A stretch of DNA of 33,945 nucleotides from an uncultured Acetatifactor sp. (GTDB lineage: Bacteria; Bacillota; Clostridia; Lachnospirales; Lachnospiraceae): the NCBI GenBank assembly GCA_949840935.1, contig CATKXX010000031.1, forward strand, positions 1 through 33,945, given 5' to 3'. This document shows, one piece after another, positions 16,099 to 24,165 of the stretch. Below the pieces are notes generated by a model, which had not been told where the DNA came from, searched no databases, and worked only from the letters and a program-made list of their open reading frames with translations. Each line of letters begins with the position of its first letter. Position 1 is the stretch's first letter. Position numbers and translations under genes: made by a program.

Positions 16099-17136
16099 TT
16101 ATGGAACCATTCTGTTTTTTCCCGACTTCTTGCCAATATAGAGCTTCTTGTCCGCCGCGTCCACCCATTCATCCAGGGACATGGGCTCCTCATACTTTGC
16201 CACGCCTATTGTAATCGTAAGATGAAGATCCTGCTGTTCATACACGAAATGATGCTGCTCCACCTCCCGCCTGATATTCTCAAGCAGGCGGTAATCCGGC
16301 TTCCCCTCCGCAGTACAGCTTCCCTCCACCAGGAATTCCTCCCCTCCCCAGCGGCAGGTTTTAAAGCTTCCGCTGTACCTTAAGATGATCCCCGCAATGG
16401 TCTGGAGGACAAAATCGCCGCAGTTATGCCCGTAAACATCATTGACCTTCTTGAAATCATCAATGTCCATAATGGCCACCCACTGGTTTCCCAGCTTCTT
16501 CTGCTCATACTCCTTTTTCAGGTATTCCAGCAGATAACGCCGGTTGGCAAGCCCCGTCAGCTTATCGTAATTGGCCTGCTGGGACAGCTCCACCTCATAG
16601 AACAGCGCACTGTGGGCCAGCATACGGAAAAACAGGGTACAGAAAACGAACACTACCAGGGAGTTGATCACCTGCCCGGCGTTCATGATCCTCTCGTCGA
16701 TCACATAGACCGGCGGGTATGAGCGGGTAATGACAAAGCTGGTAAAATAAAGTATGGCGCATCCGATACTCAGGACAGCGCCCTGAATGTGCGTATGTCC
16801 CAAACGCACGGAAAAGTAATCCGCATAAAAAACTATGGCGATGCTGCCGATAAAGTAGAGCTGGAACCCGCAGTCCCATCCCATACACAACACTGCGAGG
16901 AACATATGGAGCATGATTTCAAAATAGGTGGTCAGTATGTATCTGGTCATCCTGCCGGCCTTCAGCACCAGGAAGTCAGCCGCATAGAGTATGATACTGC
17001 CGATATTTACATACATCATCACCCTTACATCCAAAACGGAAAAGAATAAAAACAGACACGAATGCACCCCCAGCAGAAATCCATTCATGATATAGATAGA
17101 TTTCATGGCGATACGCTGATCCTTCTCCTGCTTCAT
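16099..17136 (-). CDS. Membrane-bound GGDEF diguanylate cyclase
   Basis: The 345-residue protein has about six N-terminal membrane helices (residues roughly 10-175) and a C-terminal GGDEF domain (about 190-341). The signature is GGEEF (264-268), an active-type motif, and the domain has the conserved DIDDFKKVND. It should make cyclic di-GMP at the inner face of the membrane. No RxxD inhibitory site is present before the signature, so product inhibition of the usual kind is not expected. The frame is open to 17418, but the ATG at 17136 has AGGGAGG and the extension is only a translated tandem repeat. Its stop is 8 bp from the divergently controlled hom-operon promoter. The sensing region is not a recognised domain. 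Confidence 0.88.
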   Translation of the reverse strand: MKQEKDQRIAMKSIYIMNGFLLGVHSCLFLFFSVLDVRVMMYVNIGSIILYAADFLVLKAGRMTRYILTTYFEIMLHMFLAVLCMGWDCGFQLYFIGSIAIVFYADYFSVRLGHTHIQGAVLSIGCAILYFTSFVITRSYPPVYVIDERIMNAGQVINSLVVFVFCTLFFRMLAHSALFYEVELSQQANYDKLTGLANRRYLLEYLKKEYEQKKLGNQWVAIMDIDDFKKVNDVYGHNCGDFVLQTIAGIILRYSGSFKTCRWGGEEFLVEGSCTAEGKPDYRLLENIRREVEQHHFVYEQQDLHLTITIGVAKYEEPMSLDEWVDAADKKLYIGKKSGKNRMVP

Positions 17137-17173
17137 CCCTGTACCTCCCTGCGCGCCCTGCACGCACATGATC

Positions 17174-17357
17174 CGGCTTCCCGGTGTCTGGCTCCCCCGC
17201 CGCAGAAAGCAGCCCCGGCTTCCCGCCGCCTGGCTCCCCCGCCGCAGAAAGCAGCCCCGGCTTCCCGCCGCCTGTCTCCCCCCTCGCAGAACGCGGCCCC
17301 GGCTTCCCGCCGCCTGTCTCCCCCGCCGCAGAAAGCAGCCCCGGCTTCCCGGCGTCT
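17174..17357. repeat. Tandem 42-bp repeats upstream of the GGDEF gene
   Basis: Four full GC-rich units start at 17174, 17216, 17258 and 17300, and a partial fifth starts at 17342. Each begins CGGCTTCCCG. All six frames stay largely open because the unit is a multiple of three, which creates misleading ORFs. The array lies 38 bp upstream of the GGDEF start codon. The rest of 17137-17493 has no gene; it only shows a short direct repeat ATCCGAAAGCC (17423, 17442). Confidence 0.9.
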
Positions 17358-17493
17358 GGCAGCAGCCCCACGTCTGCCGGAGGATGGGGCCCGTGCACAA
17401 AAAGCCTCCGAACCCCATCCTGATCCGAAAGCCTTTTATGTATCCGAAAGCCGTTGCCTTCGTGCCTCTATAGAATAAGCTGTTCCCAGTACA

Positions 17494-18732
17494 TCAGATC
17501 AGAGGATATTTATCCGTCAAAGTCTGAACGATTGCACGGGCTTCTGTAATTTTCCCCTCACCCTCTTTGATCACCATGGCAATCGCTTCCGCAATCCTGT
17601 CCATGTCCTCCGTATTCATGCCCCTGGAGGTTACGGCAGGGGTTCCCAGTCGGATACCGCTGGTCACAAAGGGAGACTGGGGATCGTTGGGAATGGTATT
17701 TTTATTACAGGTGATATGAGCCGCGTCCAGAAGCTTCTCCACCGCCTTGCCCGTGAGGCCGTAATTCGTCAGGTCTACCAGCATCAGGTGATTGTCCGTG
17801 CCGCCGGAAACGATCTTTATATCTCTGTCCATCAGCCCCTTGCACAATGCCTGCGCATTGTCAATGATACCCTGCTGATATACTTTAAAGTCATCGCTCA
17901 GGGCCTCCTTGAAGCAGACGGCCTTGGCGGCGATCACATGCATCAGGGGGCCGCCCTGGATGCCGGGGAAGATTGCCTTGTTAAAATTATATTTCTCGTT
18001 TACCGCATTGCTGGAAAGGATCATACCGCCCCGGGGCCCGCGCAGCGTCTTGTGGGTGGTTGTGGTGGTCACATCCGCGTAGGGGATGGGGCTGGGATGA
18101 AGCCCGGCAGCCACCAGGCCCGCAATATGGGCCATATCCACCATAAGCACAGCGCCCACCTCGTCGGCAACCTCCCGGAATTTTTTGAAATCTATGGTGC
18201 GCGCGTAAGCGGACGCCCCCGCAATGATCATTTTGGGCTTTGCCTCCAGGGCGATCTCGCGCAGCTTATCATAATCAATAAAACCGTCGTCGTTTACACC
18301 GTAGGGGACGATATGGAAATACTTCCCGGACATATTGACCGGGCTTCCGTGGGTCAGGTGCCCGCCGTGATCCAGGTTCATACCCATGATGGTATCGCCG
18401 GGCTTGCAGACAGCAAACTGTACCGCCATATTTGCCTGGGCACCGGAATGGGGCTGCACATTGGCATACTCACAGCCAAAGAGCTCTTTCGCCCTCTCCC
18501 TGGCCAGGTCTTCCACCACGTCCACGCAGTCACAGCCGCCGTAGTATCTCTTTCCGGGATAGCCCTCCGCGTACTTGTTGGTCAGGGGGCTTCCCATAGC
18601 CGCCATAACGGCCCTGCTCACCCAGTTCTCCGATGCGATCAGCTCAATATGGCTGTTCTGCCTTTCCTGCTCGTCCACTATGGCCTGAGCAATCTCAGGA
18701 TCCACATTCCTTACATCCTCCAATGAATACAT
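17494..18732 (-). CDS. glyA: Serine hydroxymethyltransferase
   Basis: This 412-residue PLP enzyme interconverts serine and glycine while charging tetrahydrofolate with a one-carbon unit. Family hallmarks are [11 protein letters not shown], the [14 protein letters not shown] segment, and [14 protein letters not shown], whose Lys carries PLP. The frame is open further upstream to 19767, but that part is antisense to the lipid kinase gene. The ATG at 18732 has AGGAGG at good spacing and gives the normal family length. The gene has its own promoter (18802-18829) and is divergent from the lipid kinase. Confidence 0.96.
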   Translation of the reverse strand: MYSLEDVRNVDPEIAQAIVDEQERQNSHIELIASENWVSRAVMAAMGSPLTNKYAEGYPGKRYYGGCDCVDVVEDLARERAKELFGCEYANVQPHSGAQANMAVQFAVCKPGDTIMGMNLDHGGHLTHGSPVNMSGKYFHIVPYGVNDDGFIDYDKLREIALEAKPKMIIAGASAYARTIDFKKFREVADEVGAVLMVDMAHIAGLVAAGLHPSPIPYADVTTTTTHKTLRGPRGGMILSSNAVNEKYNFNKAIFPGIQGGPLMHVIAAKAVCFKEALSDDFKVYQQGIIDNAQALCKGLMDRDIKIVSGGTDNHLMLVDLTNYGLTGKAVEKLLDAAHITCNKNTIPNDPQSPFVTSGIRLGTPAVTSRGMNTEDMDRIAEAIAMVIKEGEGKITEARAIVQTLTDKYPLI

Positions 18733-18801
18733 TTCCAATCCTCCTGTTCCGGTTCCGTCACACTTTTCCTTTAATTTCCTTTTATATGAATAATCACACA
18801 G

Positions 18802-18829
18802 ATTATAGCACAGAATCCGGGGATTGCAA
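18802..18829 (-). promoter_or_regulatory. Promoter of glyA
   Basis: On the minus strand, a perfect -10 TATAAT (18802-18807) lies 16 bp from TTGCAA (18824-18829). The leader would be about 65 nt. Confidence 0.6.
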
Positions 18830-18838
18830 AGGATTTTG

Positions 18839-18867
18839 TTTACGAATGCCCCATATGCTGGTACAAT
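18839..18867 (+). promoter_or_regulatory. Promoter of the lipid kinase gene
   Basis: TTTACG (18839-18844), a 17-bp spacer and TACAAT (18862-18867), preceded by TGG, an extended -10. It is back to back with the glyA promoter. Confidence 0.55.
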
Positions 18868-18880
18868 AGCATTAAATATT

Positions 18881-18900
18881 CTTATGAGATATTTCATAAG
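18881..18900. promoter_or_regulatory. 20-bp palindrome downstream of the lipid kinase promoter
   Basis: CTTATGAGAT/ATTTCATAAG is a palindrome with a single mismatched pair, 13 bp past the -10 box and just before the start codon. Its position at about +7 to +26 would suit a repressor operator or a 5'-mRNA hairpin. Confidence 0.4.
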
Positions 18901-18918
18901 CGAAAGATGAGGCCGCCT

Positions 18919-19845
18919 ATGTATCACATTATCATCAACCCCCTCTCCCGCTCCGGCAGAGGGCTTAAAATATGGAAAGAGCTCATCGAGCCAAAGCTTC
19001 ATGAGGAGGGCGCAGCCTACCGCAACTACTTCTCGCAGAAGCCGGGGGATGTGGCAAGGCTCGCCGGTGAGATTGTCTCCGCTGCCGGCGGAAACAATCT
19101 CACCTTGATCATCCTTGGCGGTGACGGCACGGTGAACGAGGCCCTGGCCGGAATAAAGGATACCTCCGGCGTCACTCTGGGTTACATCCCCACCGGCTCC
19201 AGCAATGACCTTGCAAGGGCCCTGGGCATCCCGGGAGATCCCCTGGAGGCCCTGGAGCTCGTGCTGCATAAGGGAAGCGTACATACCATGGATCTGGGTG
19301 CCGTCACCTATCCCGACGGGGTGACAAGGCCCTTTATCGTAAGCTGCGGCATAGGCTTCGATGCGGCGGTTTGCGAGGAGGCACTCCGCTCCGGGCTGAA
19401 AAAAATCTTCAACCGGCTGGGACTGGGGAAACTGACTTATCTGGGCATAGCCCTGAAACAGCTGCTCGGCGCAAGGGCGGTCTCCGGGATGCTTACTCTT
19501 GACGGGGGAATCCCGGTGAAAATGAACACTCTGCTCTTTGTGACATGCATGCTGCACCGATATGAGGGCGGCGGCTTTATGTTCTGCCCCGATGCCGATG
19601 CTGCCGACGGCATCCTGGATCTCTGTGCCGTGGGTGATCTGCCAAAGCTCCTGATCCTGTTCGCACTGCCCACCGCATTCAAGGGAAAGCACTACCGCTT
19701 CAGGGGTATCACCCCCTACAGAGCGAAAACAGTCACCATAGAGACTTCCTCGCCCCTCTGGGTACACACGGATGGAGAGGTCACAAGGAAAAGCAGCCAG
19801 ATCACCGTATCCTGCAGACAGGGGGCCATCGGGATGCTGTATTAA
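18919..19845 (+). CDS. Diacylglycerol-kinase-family lipid kinase (YegS/DgkB type)
   Basis: This soluble or peripheral lipid kinase has 308 residues from the chosen start. The catalytic domain carries [11 protein letters not shown] and [12 protein letters not shown], the two signatures of the DAGK catalytic family. The C-terminal beta-sandwich with the family-typical DGE motif follows (HTDGE). An ATG at 18907 would add four residues; the ATG at 18919 has GAGG at better spacing. A PAP2-superfamily gene follows, which fits recycling of lipid phosphates. The substrate could be diacylglycerol, undecaprenol or another lipid; the sequence alone does not decide. Confidence 0.9.
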   Translation: MYHIIINPLSRSGRGLKIWKELIEPKLHEEGAAYRNYFSQKPGDVARLAGEIVSAAGGNNLTLIILGGDGTVNEALAGIKDTSGVTLGYIPTGSSNDLARALGIPGDPLEALELVLHKGSVHTMDLGAVTYPDGVTRPFIVSCGIGFDAAVCEEALRSGLKKIFNRLGLGKLTYLGIALKQLLGARAVSGMLTLDGGIPVKMNTLLFVTCMLHRYEGGGFMFCPDADAADGILDLCAVGDLPKLLILFALPTAFKGKHYRFRGITPYRAKTVTIETSSPLWVHTDGEVTRKSSQITVSCRQGAIGMLY

Positions 19846-19888
19846 ATAATTTCCGGCAAATCTTTAGGAAACCTTAAGAAAAAAGGTC

Positions 19889-19948
19889 TTGCAAATTTAT
19901 TTTTTCAGGCTATACTACATAATTGTATTAATAAAAATAAGCCTGAAA
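19889..19948 (+). promoter_or_regulatory. Promoter of the PAP2 gene with flanking inverted repeat
   Basis: TTGCAA (19889-19894), a 16-bp spacer and TATACT (19911-19916). A perfect 9-bp inverted repeat, TTTCAGGCT (19903-19911) and AGCCTGAAA (19940-19948), brackets the -10 box and the probable start site, so a regulator or a DNA loop could act here. Confidence 0.5.
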
Positions 19949-19962
19949 GGAACAGAACATAA

Positions 19963-20640
19963 ATGAAAAACATAAAGGGCCTGTACCAGAAATACGGACA
20001 CGCCGTCCCTCTGCTGGTATACGGTATTATCTATCTGAGCTGGTTTACATGGCTGGAACGCACTAACACGAAGAATTACCATATTATCCATATGGCTGTG
20101 GACGACCACATCCCGTTCTGCGAAGTATTTATCATCCCGTACCTTTTATGGTTCGCCTACGTATCCGCAGTGGTGGTCTTCCTCTTTTTCAGTAATAAGA
20201 CAGATTATTTTAAAGCCTGCGCCTTCCTGTTTACTGGTATGACCGTCTTCCTGATCATATCCACCCTCTTTCCAAACGGCCATGACCTGCGTCTGGCGGC
20301 AATGCCCAGGGACAATATTTTCACCTCCATGGTGGCTGCCCTATGGAAGGCGGATACTCCCACAAACCTGTGGCCCAGTATCCATGTATATAATTCCATC
20401 GGGGCCCATCTTGCAGTCATGCACAACGAAAAGCTGCGCGGCAGGCGCCCTGTTGCCATCGGCTCCGGCATCCTTGCATTTTCCATCATCCTGTCAACCG
20501 TGTTCATCAAGCAGCACTCCGTATTTGACGTGCTCACCGGGATACTGATGGGGGCACTCATGTATGTGCTCGTATACCGGCGCGACTGGATTGCGGCAAT
20601 GAGCGCACAGCGCAATAGAAAAACACCTCAGATTGATTAA
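19963..20640 (+). CDS. PAP2-superfamily membrane phosphatase or transferase
   Basis: The protein has 225 residues and about five to six membrane helices. PAP2 motifs are PSIH (138-141, in place of PSGH) and S-T-x5-H-x3-D (S178, H185, D189), which supply the phosphate-handling histidines. Members dephosphorylate phosphatidic acid or undecaprenyl pyrophosphate or transfer phospho-headgroups; the long LWPSIHVYNS context recalls the inositol-phosphotransferase-like branch. It follows the lipid kinase gene but has its own promoter. The start is preceded by AAAGGAA. The stop codon lies in the loop of a terminator. Family is well supported, substrate is not. Confidence 0.82.
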   Translation: MKNIKGLYQKYGHAVPLLVYGIIYLSWFTWLERTNTKNYHIIHMAVDDHIPFCEVFIIPYLLWFAYVSAVVVFLFFSNKTDYFKACAFLFTGMTVFLIISTLFPNGHDLRLAAMPRDNIFTSMVAALWKADTPTNLWPSIHVYNSIGAHLAVMHNEKLRGRRPVAIGSGILAFSIILSTVFIKQHSVFDVLTGILMGALMYVLVYRRDWIAAMSAQRNRKTPQID

Positions 20641-20654
20641 GTCTGAGGTGTTTT
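20620..20654. terminator. Bidirectional intrinsic terminator between convergent genes
   Basis: A perfect 13-bp stem, AAAACACCTCAGA (20620-20632) and TCTGAGGTGTTTT (20642-20654), has a 9-nt loop that contains the PAP2 stop codon. T-runs follow on both strands, so it can serve the PAP2 gene and the glycosyltransferase gene. Confidence 0.88.
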
Positions 20655-20660
20655 CTATTA

Positions 20661-20688
20661 AGGAACTGGCGGTCAGCCGCCAATTCCT
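20661..20688 (-). other. Hairpin at the 3' end of the glycosyltransferase gene
   Basis: AGGAACTGGCGG pairs with CCGCCAATTCCT with one mismatch and a 4-nt loop. It overlaps the glycosyltransferase stop codon. Only TT follows on the minus strand, so it probably protects the 3' end or works with the adjacent terminator. Confidence 0.5.
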
Positions 20689-21715
20689 AATTAAACCCAA
20701 AAATTTTCTGGCATATCTTGTAGGCATCCACGGAAACCCTTCTGCCGCCCCTTCCGGGCAGGTTCATGGTGCTGCCCATTATACCCCCCCTGAGCCAATA
20801 GTACAGTCCCCTGTCCTTTTCCTTCAGATAATTCCACAAATCCTTCTTCTTCTCCAGAGCCTCCTCCGTGCCCGCGCGGATCAGGAGAACCGAAGATACT
20901 GTAGTGATGATTTCCAGGTAATTACGCATGTACTGGTACAGGCGCTTATTCCGGATCAGCTCCAGCTTCCTCCCCACCAGATAATCAATCATGATCTTAT
21001 TAACCCGGATCTGCTGATCTATGCGGGAAATCATGACCTCCTCGTTTACCGACTGATCCGCCCTTCCGATATAATATCGGTAAAGATTGACGTCCAGGTA
21101 ATATATATTGCGGACGCTGGGCAGGGGTTCAAAGACATACAGGTTGTCCACGTAGAAGGTATGCTCCGGCAGCCGGAGCCCGCACTCTTTCAAAAGCCTA
21201 GTCCTGAAGATGACGGAATGCATCAGGATATAATGGCCCTTGACAAAATGATGGCAGTCTTCCCATGTAAATATCCTGTCCACAGGAAGGATATGGCGGT
21301 AATGCATGACCTTCTTTCTCTTCTCCCCCTCCTTCTCATAGACGAAATTACACACCAGCATATCCAGAGTCTCGCTGCCGCCCACAAAGTCCCTCAGGGT
21401 GTCCAGCGCCTGCAGATAAGCCTCCCTTTTCAACCAGTCATCGCTGTCCACCACCTTGAAATAAAGCCCCGTGGCATTGTCAATCCCGGCATTGACAGCA
21501 GCACCGTGTCCGCCGTTTTCCTGGTGGACTGCCTTCACAATGGAGGGATATTCCGCAGCATACTCATCCGCGACCCGCGCCGTCCCATCCTCCGTAGAGC
21601 CGTCATCCACAATGATGATCTCCACGTCCTCCCCGCCCTCCAGCAGGGAGTCCACACACTTTCTCATATAACCTTCCGAATTATAGCAGGGAACTGCTAT
21701 CGACAATAATTTCAT
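20687..21715 (-). CDS. Family 2 glycosyltransferase
   Basis: The 342-residue protein has the GT-A fold of family 2. It starts SIAVPCYNSE, has VDDGS (36-40) for nucleotide binding and VDSDDW (89-94) as the metal-binding D-x-D region. The C-terminal half is basic and aromatic, without a clear membrane helix, as in enzymes that decorate surface polysaccharides or lipids. AGAGGAG precedes the start. It follows the SfsA-MutY gene in the same direction, with a 250-bp structured repeat region between them. Donor and acceptor cannot be read from the sequence. Confidence 0.9.
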   Translation of the reverse strand: MKLLSIAVPCYNSEGYMRKCVDSLLEGGEDVEIIIVDDGSTEDGTARVADEYAAEYPSIVKAVHQENGGHGAAVNAGIDNATGLYFKVVDSDDWLKREAYLQALDTLRDFVGGSETLDMLVCNFVYEKEGEKRKKVMHYRHILPVDRIFTWEDCHHFVKGHYILMHSVIFRTRLLKECGLRLPEHTFYVDNLYVFEPLPSVRNIYYLDVNLYRYYIGRADQSVNEEVMISRIDQQIRVNKIMIDYLVGRKLELIRNKRLYQYMRNYLEIITTVSSVLLIRAGTEEALEKKKDLWNYLKEKDRGLYYWLRGGIMGSTMNLPGRGGRRVSVDAYKICQKIFGFN

Positions 21716-21750
21716 TCTGTTTTCTCCTCTTTATATCCCCTCGTCCCGGA

Positions 21751-21966
21751 GCGTGTTTGAAAATTGCTTTCCGTCAGCTGTGTGTAACACGCGCTAAAGC
21801 ATGCGTCCCCGATGCCTGTCAGGGCCGATCCTGTAAGTCAACAACCCCTCTGCAAGCAACGGGGCATCAAACTTGCAGCGCTGCAGAGCAAAAGGTGTCC
21901 TTTGGACACCTTGGTATGTGACCCTCGCGGCATTCGCCAAATGCTCGTGCAAGCACGGCACTTGGC
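21751..21966. repeat. Hairpin-rich intergenic repeat cluster
   Basis: The segment contains GCGTGTT/AACACGC (21751-21757, 21786-21792), a perfect 12-bp palindrome TGCAGCGCTGCA (21874-21885), a perfect 9-bp hairpin AAGGTGTCC-TTT-GGACACCTT (21892-21912), and an imperfect hairpin around GTGCAAGCAC (about 21937-21966). It contains no gene. The last hairpin runs into the 3' end of the SfsA-MutY frame, so the protein's C-terminal residues may derive from the repeat. Confidence 0.6.
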
Positions 21967-23748
21967 TTATTGCTCGCGGGAATCAATTTCCGGAGCCTCG
22001 CATTCCAGGACATTTATATACTTCTTATATGCGCTGAAAGCGGACGGGATCGGATATTTCTCCCTGGTTTCCCAGGGTTCGATGTAAATCCAGCCCTCCG
22101 GCTGCTCTCCCGCATCAAGCTCGTCCACCCGAACCATATATCCCTTCATATGCCATTCCCTGTGGGAAAAAATATGCCGCGCTTCCTGAAGCGGCCGTAC
22201 CTGCAGCAGGCCCATACCCTTTTCGGCAAGGTAAGCCGCCACCTCCTCCGCGGTGTGAAAGCCCTCCATGGAAGGGAGCTCATACATACCCGCAAGCAGC
22301 CCCTTGTTTTTTCGCCTGCGGATTGCAGTGCGGTTCCCGTCGCGAATGACCAGAACAGTCTTTTCCTCAATGGTGCGGGGCTTTTTCACCGCCCTTCCCG
22401 GATACGACTGCTCCTCCCCTTCCAGATGCGCCCGGCAGAGCTCCTGCAGGGGGCAGCTTTCACACAGAGGCGCCCCGTTGGGAATACAGACGCAGGCGCC
22501 AAGCTCCATCATGGCCTGGTTAAAGTCACCGGGACGGTCGGCAGGTATGATTTCCCTCAGTGCGCTTTCCACCCCGGCCTTTACCCTGGGGTCGCTGACC
22601 GGCCTGCCGTCCCGCCTGAGCCTGGCAGCCACCCTGAGCACATTGCCGTCTACTGCTGGATGCGCCCTGCCATAGGCAATAGAAGCCACTGCCCCCGCAG
22701 TATAGCTGCCAATCCCCTTCAATTTTAATAATTCTTCATACTCCGAGGGCATCTGCCCCCCATATTCCTCCTGTATCTGTATGGCCGCTTTCTGCAGATT
22801 ACGCACCCTGTTATAGTAACCCAACCCCTCCCACAGCTTCAGCAGGGTATCCTCATCCGCCTCTGCAAGTGCCTTCACATCGGGAAGCTTCTCCATAAAT
22901 TTCTCAAAATAGGGTTTTACCGCTTCCACCCTGGTCTGCTGCAGCATAATCTCGGATATCCATACCCTGTAGGGTGAAGGCTCCTCTCTCCAGGGGAGAA
23001 TGCGCCTGTTCCCGTCATACCACTTAAGGAGCGGCCCGGGAATGCGGCTCAGCCATTCGTAATCCTCCGTATACTTCACGGGAACGGGCCGGTTAATCCG
23101 CATGGAATCGGCAGTCACCAGGCAGTCATAAGCCAGGATTTCCACTCCCGCCTCCGCCGCTCTGCAGAGAGCTTCCCCAAACTCCCTGTGGGTGTCGTAA
23201 TTGGGTGTGAAATACCTGACATTTTCCATCTGGATCACGAACAGTACGAAGACCCTGTAACCGGCCTTCCTTGCCCGGATCAGCTCCTCCACATGCTTTA
23301 CCGCCCTGTCCGAGGGAGCATCGGGGAAACGCACCACCCCGTCCTCCTCCAGGGTGGCCCCCTTTACCTCCATGAATATCTTTTCCGAGGTAGTTTCCAG
23401 ATAAAAATCAAACCGGGAGCTGCCGTATACTGTCTCGGGGCGTACAGAAACAAGGCCGGGAAAGAGCTCCCCGCCCGGGAGCCATTCTCCCACAGCCCTG
23501 TTCGGTGCCTGGGAATCCATATTGATAAGCCTCTTACCCTTTTCCACCGCCACCAGGTCATAGGCGGTGGCGCGCCCGGCTTTATCGCTTTTCTCGAGAT
23601 AGACCAGGGCTCCCTTGGTAAGGAGCTCCCTGCAGCGGCCTGTATTCTTGACATGCACCGTCTCTGTCCTGCCGTCAAGCTCCACCCTTGCGATAAAGCG
23701 GTTGGGGCGTTCCAGAAAACGGGCCTGTATGATGTGATCGTATTGCAT
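21967..23748 (-). CDS. SfsA nuclease-like domain fused to MutY adenine glycosylase
   Basis: A single 593-residue frame joins two proteins usually encoded separately. Residues 1-228 are SfsA, with the PD-(D/E)xK-like D114, E127 and K129 (in RFDFYL and EVKG), a family linked to DNA/RNA nuclease activity. Residues about 236-455 are MutY: catalytic E266 in SEIMLQQTR, helix-hairpin-helix LKGIGSYTAGA, D367 in VDGNV, and an iron-sulphur site C421/C429/C432/C438 with seven instead of the usual six residues in the first gap. Residues about 462-580 are the NUDIX-like C-terminal domain with the FSH loop (527-529) that reads 8-oxoguanine. MutY removes adenine opposite 8-oxoG. The start has AAGGAG at good spacing. 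No frame break lies between domains, so this reads as one protein. Confidence 0.93.
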   Translation of the reverse strand: MQYDHIIQARFLERPNRFIARVELDGRTETVHVKNTGRCRELLTKGALVYLEKSDKAGRATAYDLVAVEKGKRLINMDSQAPNRAVGEWLPGGELFPGLVSVRPETVYGSSRFDFYLETTSEKIFMEVKGATLEEDGVVRFPDAPSDRAVKHVEELIRARKAGYRVFVLFVIQMENVRYFTPNYDTHREFGEALCRAAEAGVEILAYDCLVTADSMRINRPVPVKYTEDYEWLSRIPGPLLKWYDGNRRILPWREEPSPYRVWISEIMLQQTRVEAVKPYFEKFMEKLPDVKALAEADEDTLLKLWEGLGYYNRVRNLQKAAIQIQEEYGGQMPSEYEELLKLKGIGSYTAGAVASIAYGRAHPAVDGNVLRVAARLRRDGRPVSDPRVKAGVESALREIIPADRPGDFNQAMMELGACVCIPNGAPLCESCPLQELCRAHLEGEEQSYPGRAVKKPRTIEEKTVLVIRDGNRTAIRRRKNKGLLAGMYELPSMEGFHTAEEVAAYLAEKGMGLLQVRPLQEARHIFSHREWHMKGYMVRVDELDAGEQPEGWIYIEPWETREKYPIPSAFSAYKKYINVLECEAPEIDSREQ

Positions 23749-23765
23749 ATGGTTTCTCCTTGTGA

Positions 23766-23788
23766 GGGGGGAGGGGGAGGGGGAGGGG
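23766..23788 (+). other. G-run tract, potential G-quadruplex
   Basis: Runs of 6, 5, 5 and 4 G are separated by single A. The tract lies 18-40 bp upstream of the SfsA-MutY start codon, so the transcript leader is C/U-rich while the other strand can fold as a quadruplex. Short GAGGGAC repeats continue to 23810. Confidence 0.6.
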
Positions 23789-23810
23789 CGAGGGACGAGG
23801 GACGAGGGAC

Positions 23811-23964
23811 GGCGCCGGACAGCAGGGGCATCTCCGGGAAACAGCTCGACAAGCGCTCCGATGAGCCCCGGTCACGGCAAGCGCCGCCATAGGGCGTCAC
23901 TCGCCGGGGTCTCCTCTCCACGTCTCGCCCATGCCTCCCGGAGATGCCCCTGCTGTCCGGCGCC
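23811..23964. repeat. 154-bp element with perfect 29-bp terminal inverted repeats
   Basis: The left arm 23811-23839 begins GGCGCCGGACAGCAGGGG and the right arm 23936-23964 is its exact reverse complement. The 96-bp centre has a further imperfect pairing (CCCCGG against CCGGGG). No target duplication is obvious and no gene is inside. It is either a small mobile-type element or a very stable RNA hairpin. Confidence 0.85.
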
Positions 23965-23976
23965 TGTATCCTGTCA

Positions 23977-24165
23977 TAGTGCTATTAGGGATGGGGCGCG
24001 GGGGGTTCCGGGTGTAGTGCTATCAGGGCTGGTATGCGTGGGGGCCGGGTGTAGTGCTATTAGGGCTGGTATGCGTGGGGGGCCGGGTGTAGTGCTATTA
24101 GGGCTGGTATGCGCGGGGGGGCCAGGTATAGTGCTTTAGGGCTGGGGCGCAGGGGTGGTTGTGTA
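23977..24165. repeat. Imperfect tandem repeats of about 38 bp
   Basis: Five units beginning TAGTGCT start at 23977, 24015, 24052, 24090 and 24129, with periods of 37-39 bp. The varying length shows there is no coding constraint. The array reaches the 3' end of the 5'-nucleotidase gene. With the inverted-repeat element and the G-tract, it fills the 417-bp interval 23749-24165, which has no gene. Confidence 0.85.

Noticed and set aside
17137..17418. N-terminal extension of the GGDEF protein
   Set aside because: It is only the translation of the 42-bp repeat; the ATG at 17136 has AGGGAGG and precedes the first membrane helix.
18733..19767. N-terminal extension of the glyA frame
   Set aside because: It is antisense to the lipid kinase gene and includes the glyA promoter; the normal start at 18732 has AGGAGG.
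23977..24165. Possible CRISPR array
   Set aside because: The units are contiguous with no unique spacers and vary in length; the same applies to the array at 17174-17357.
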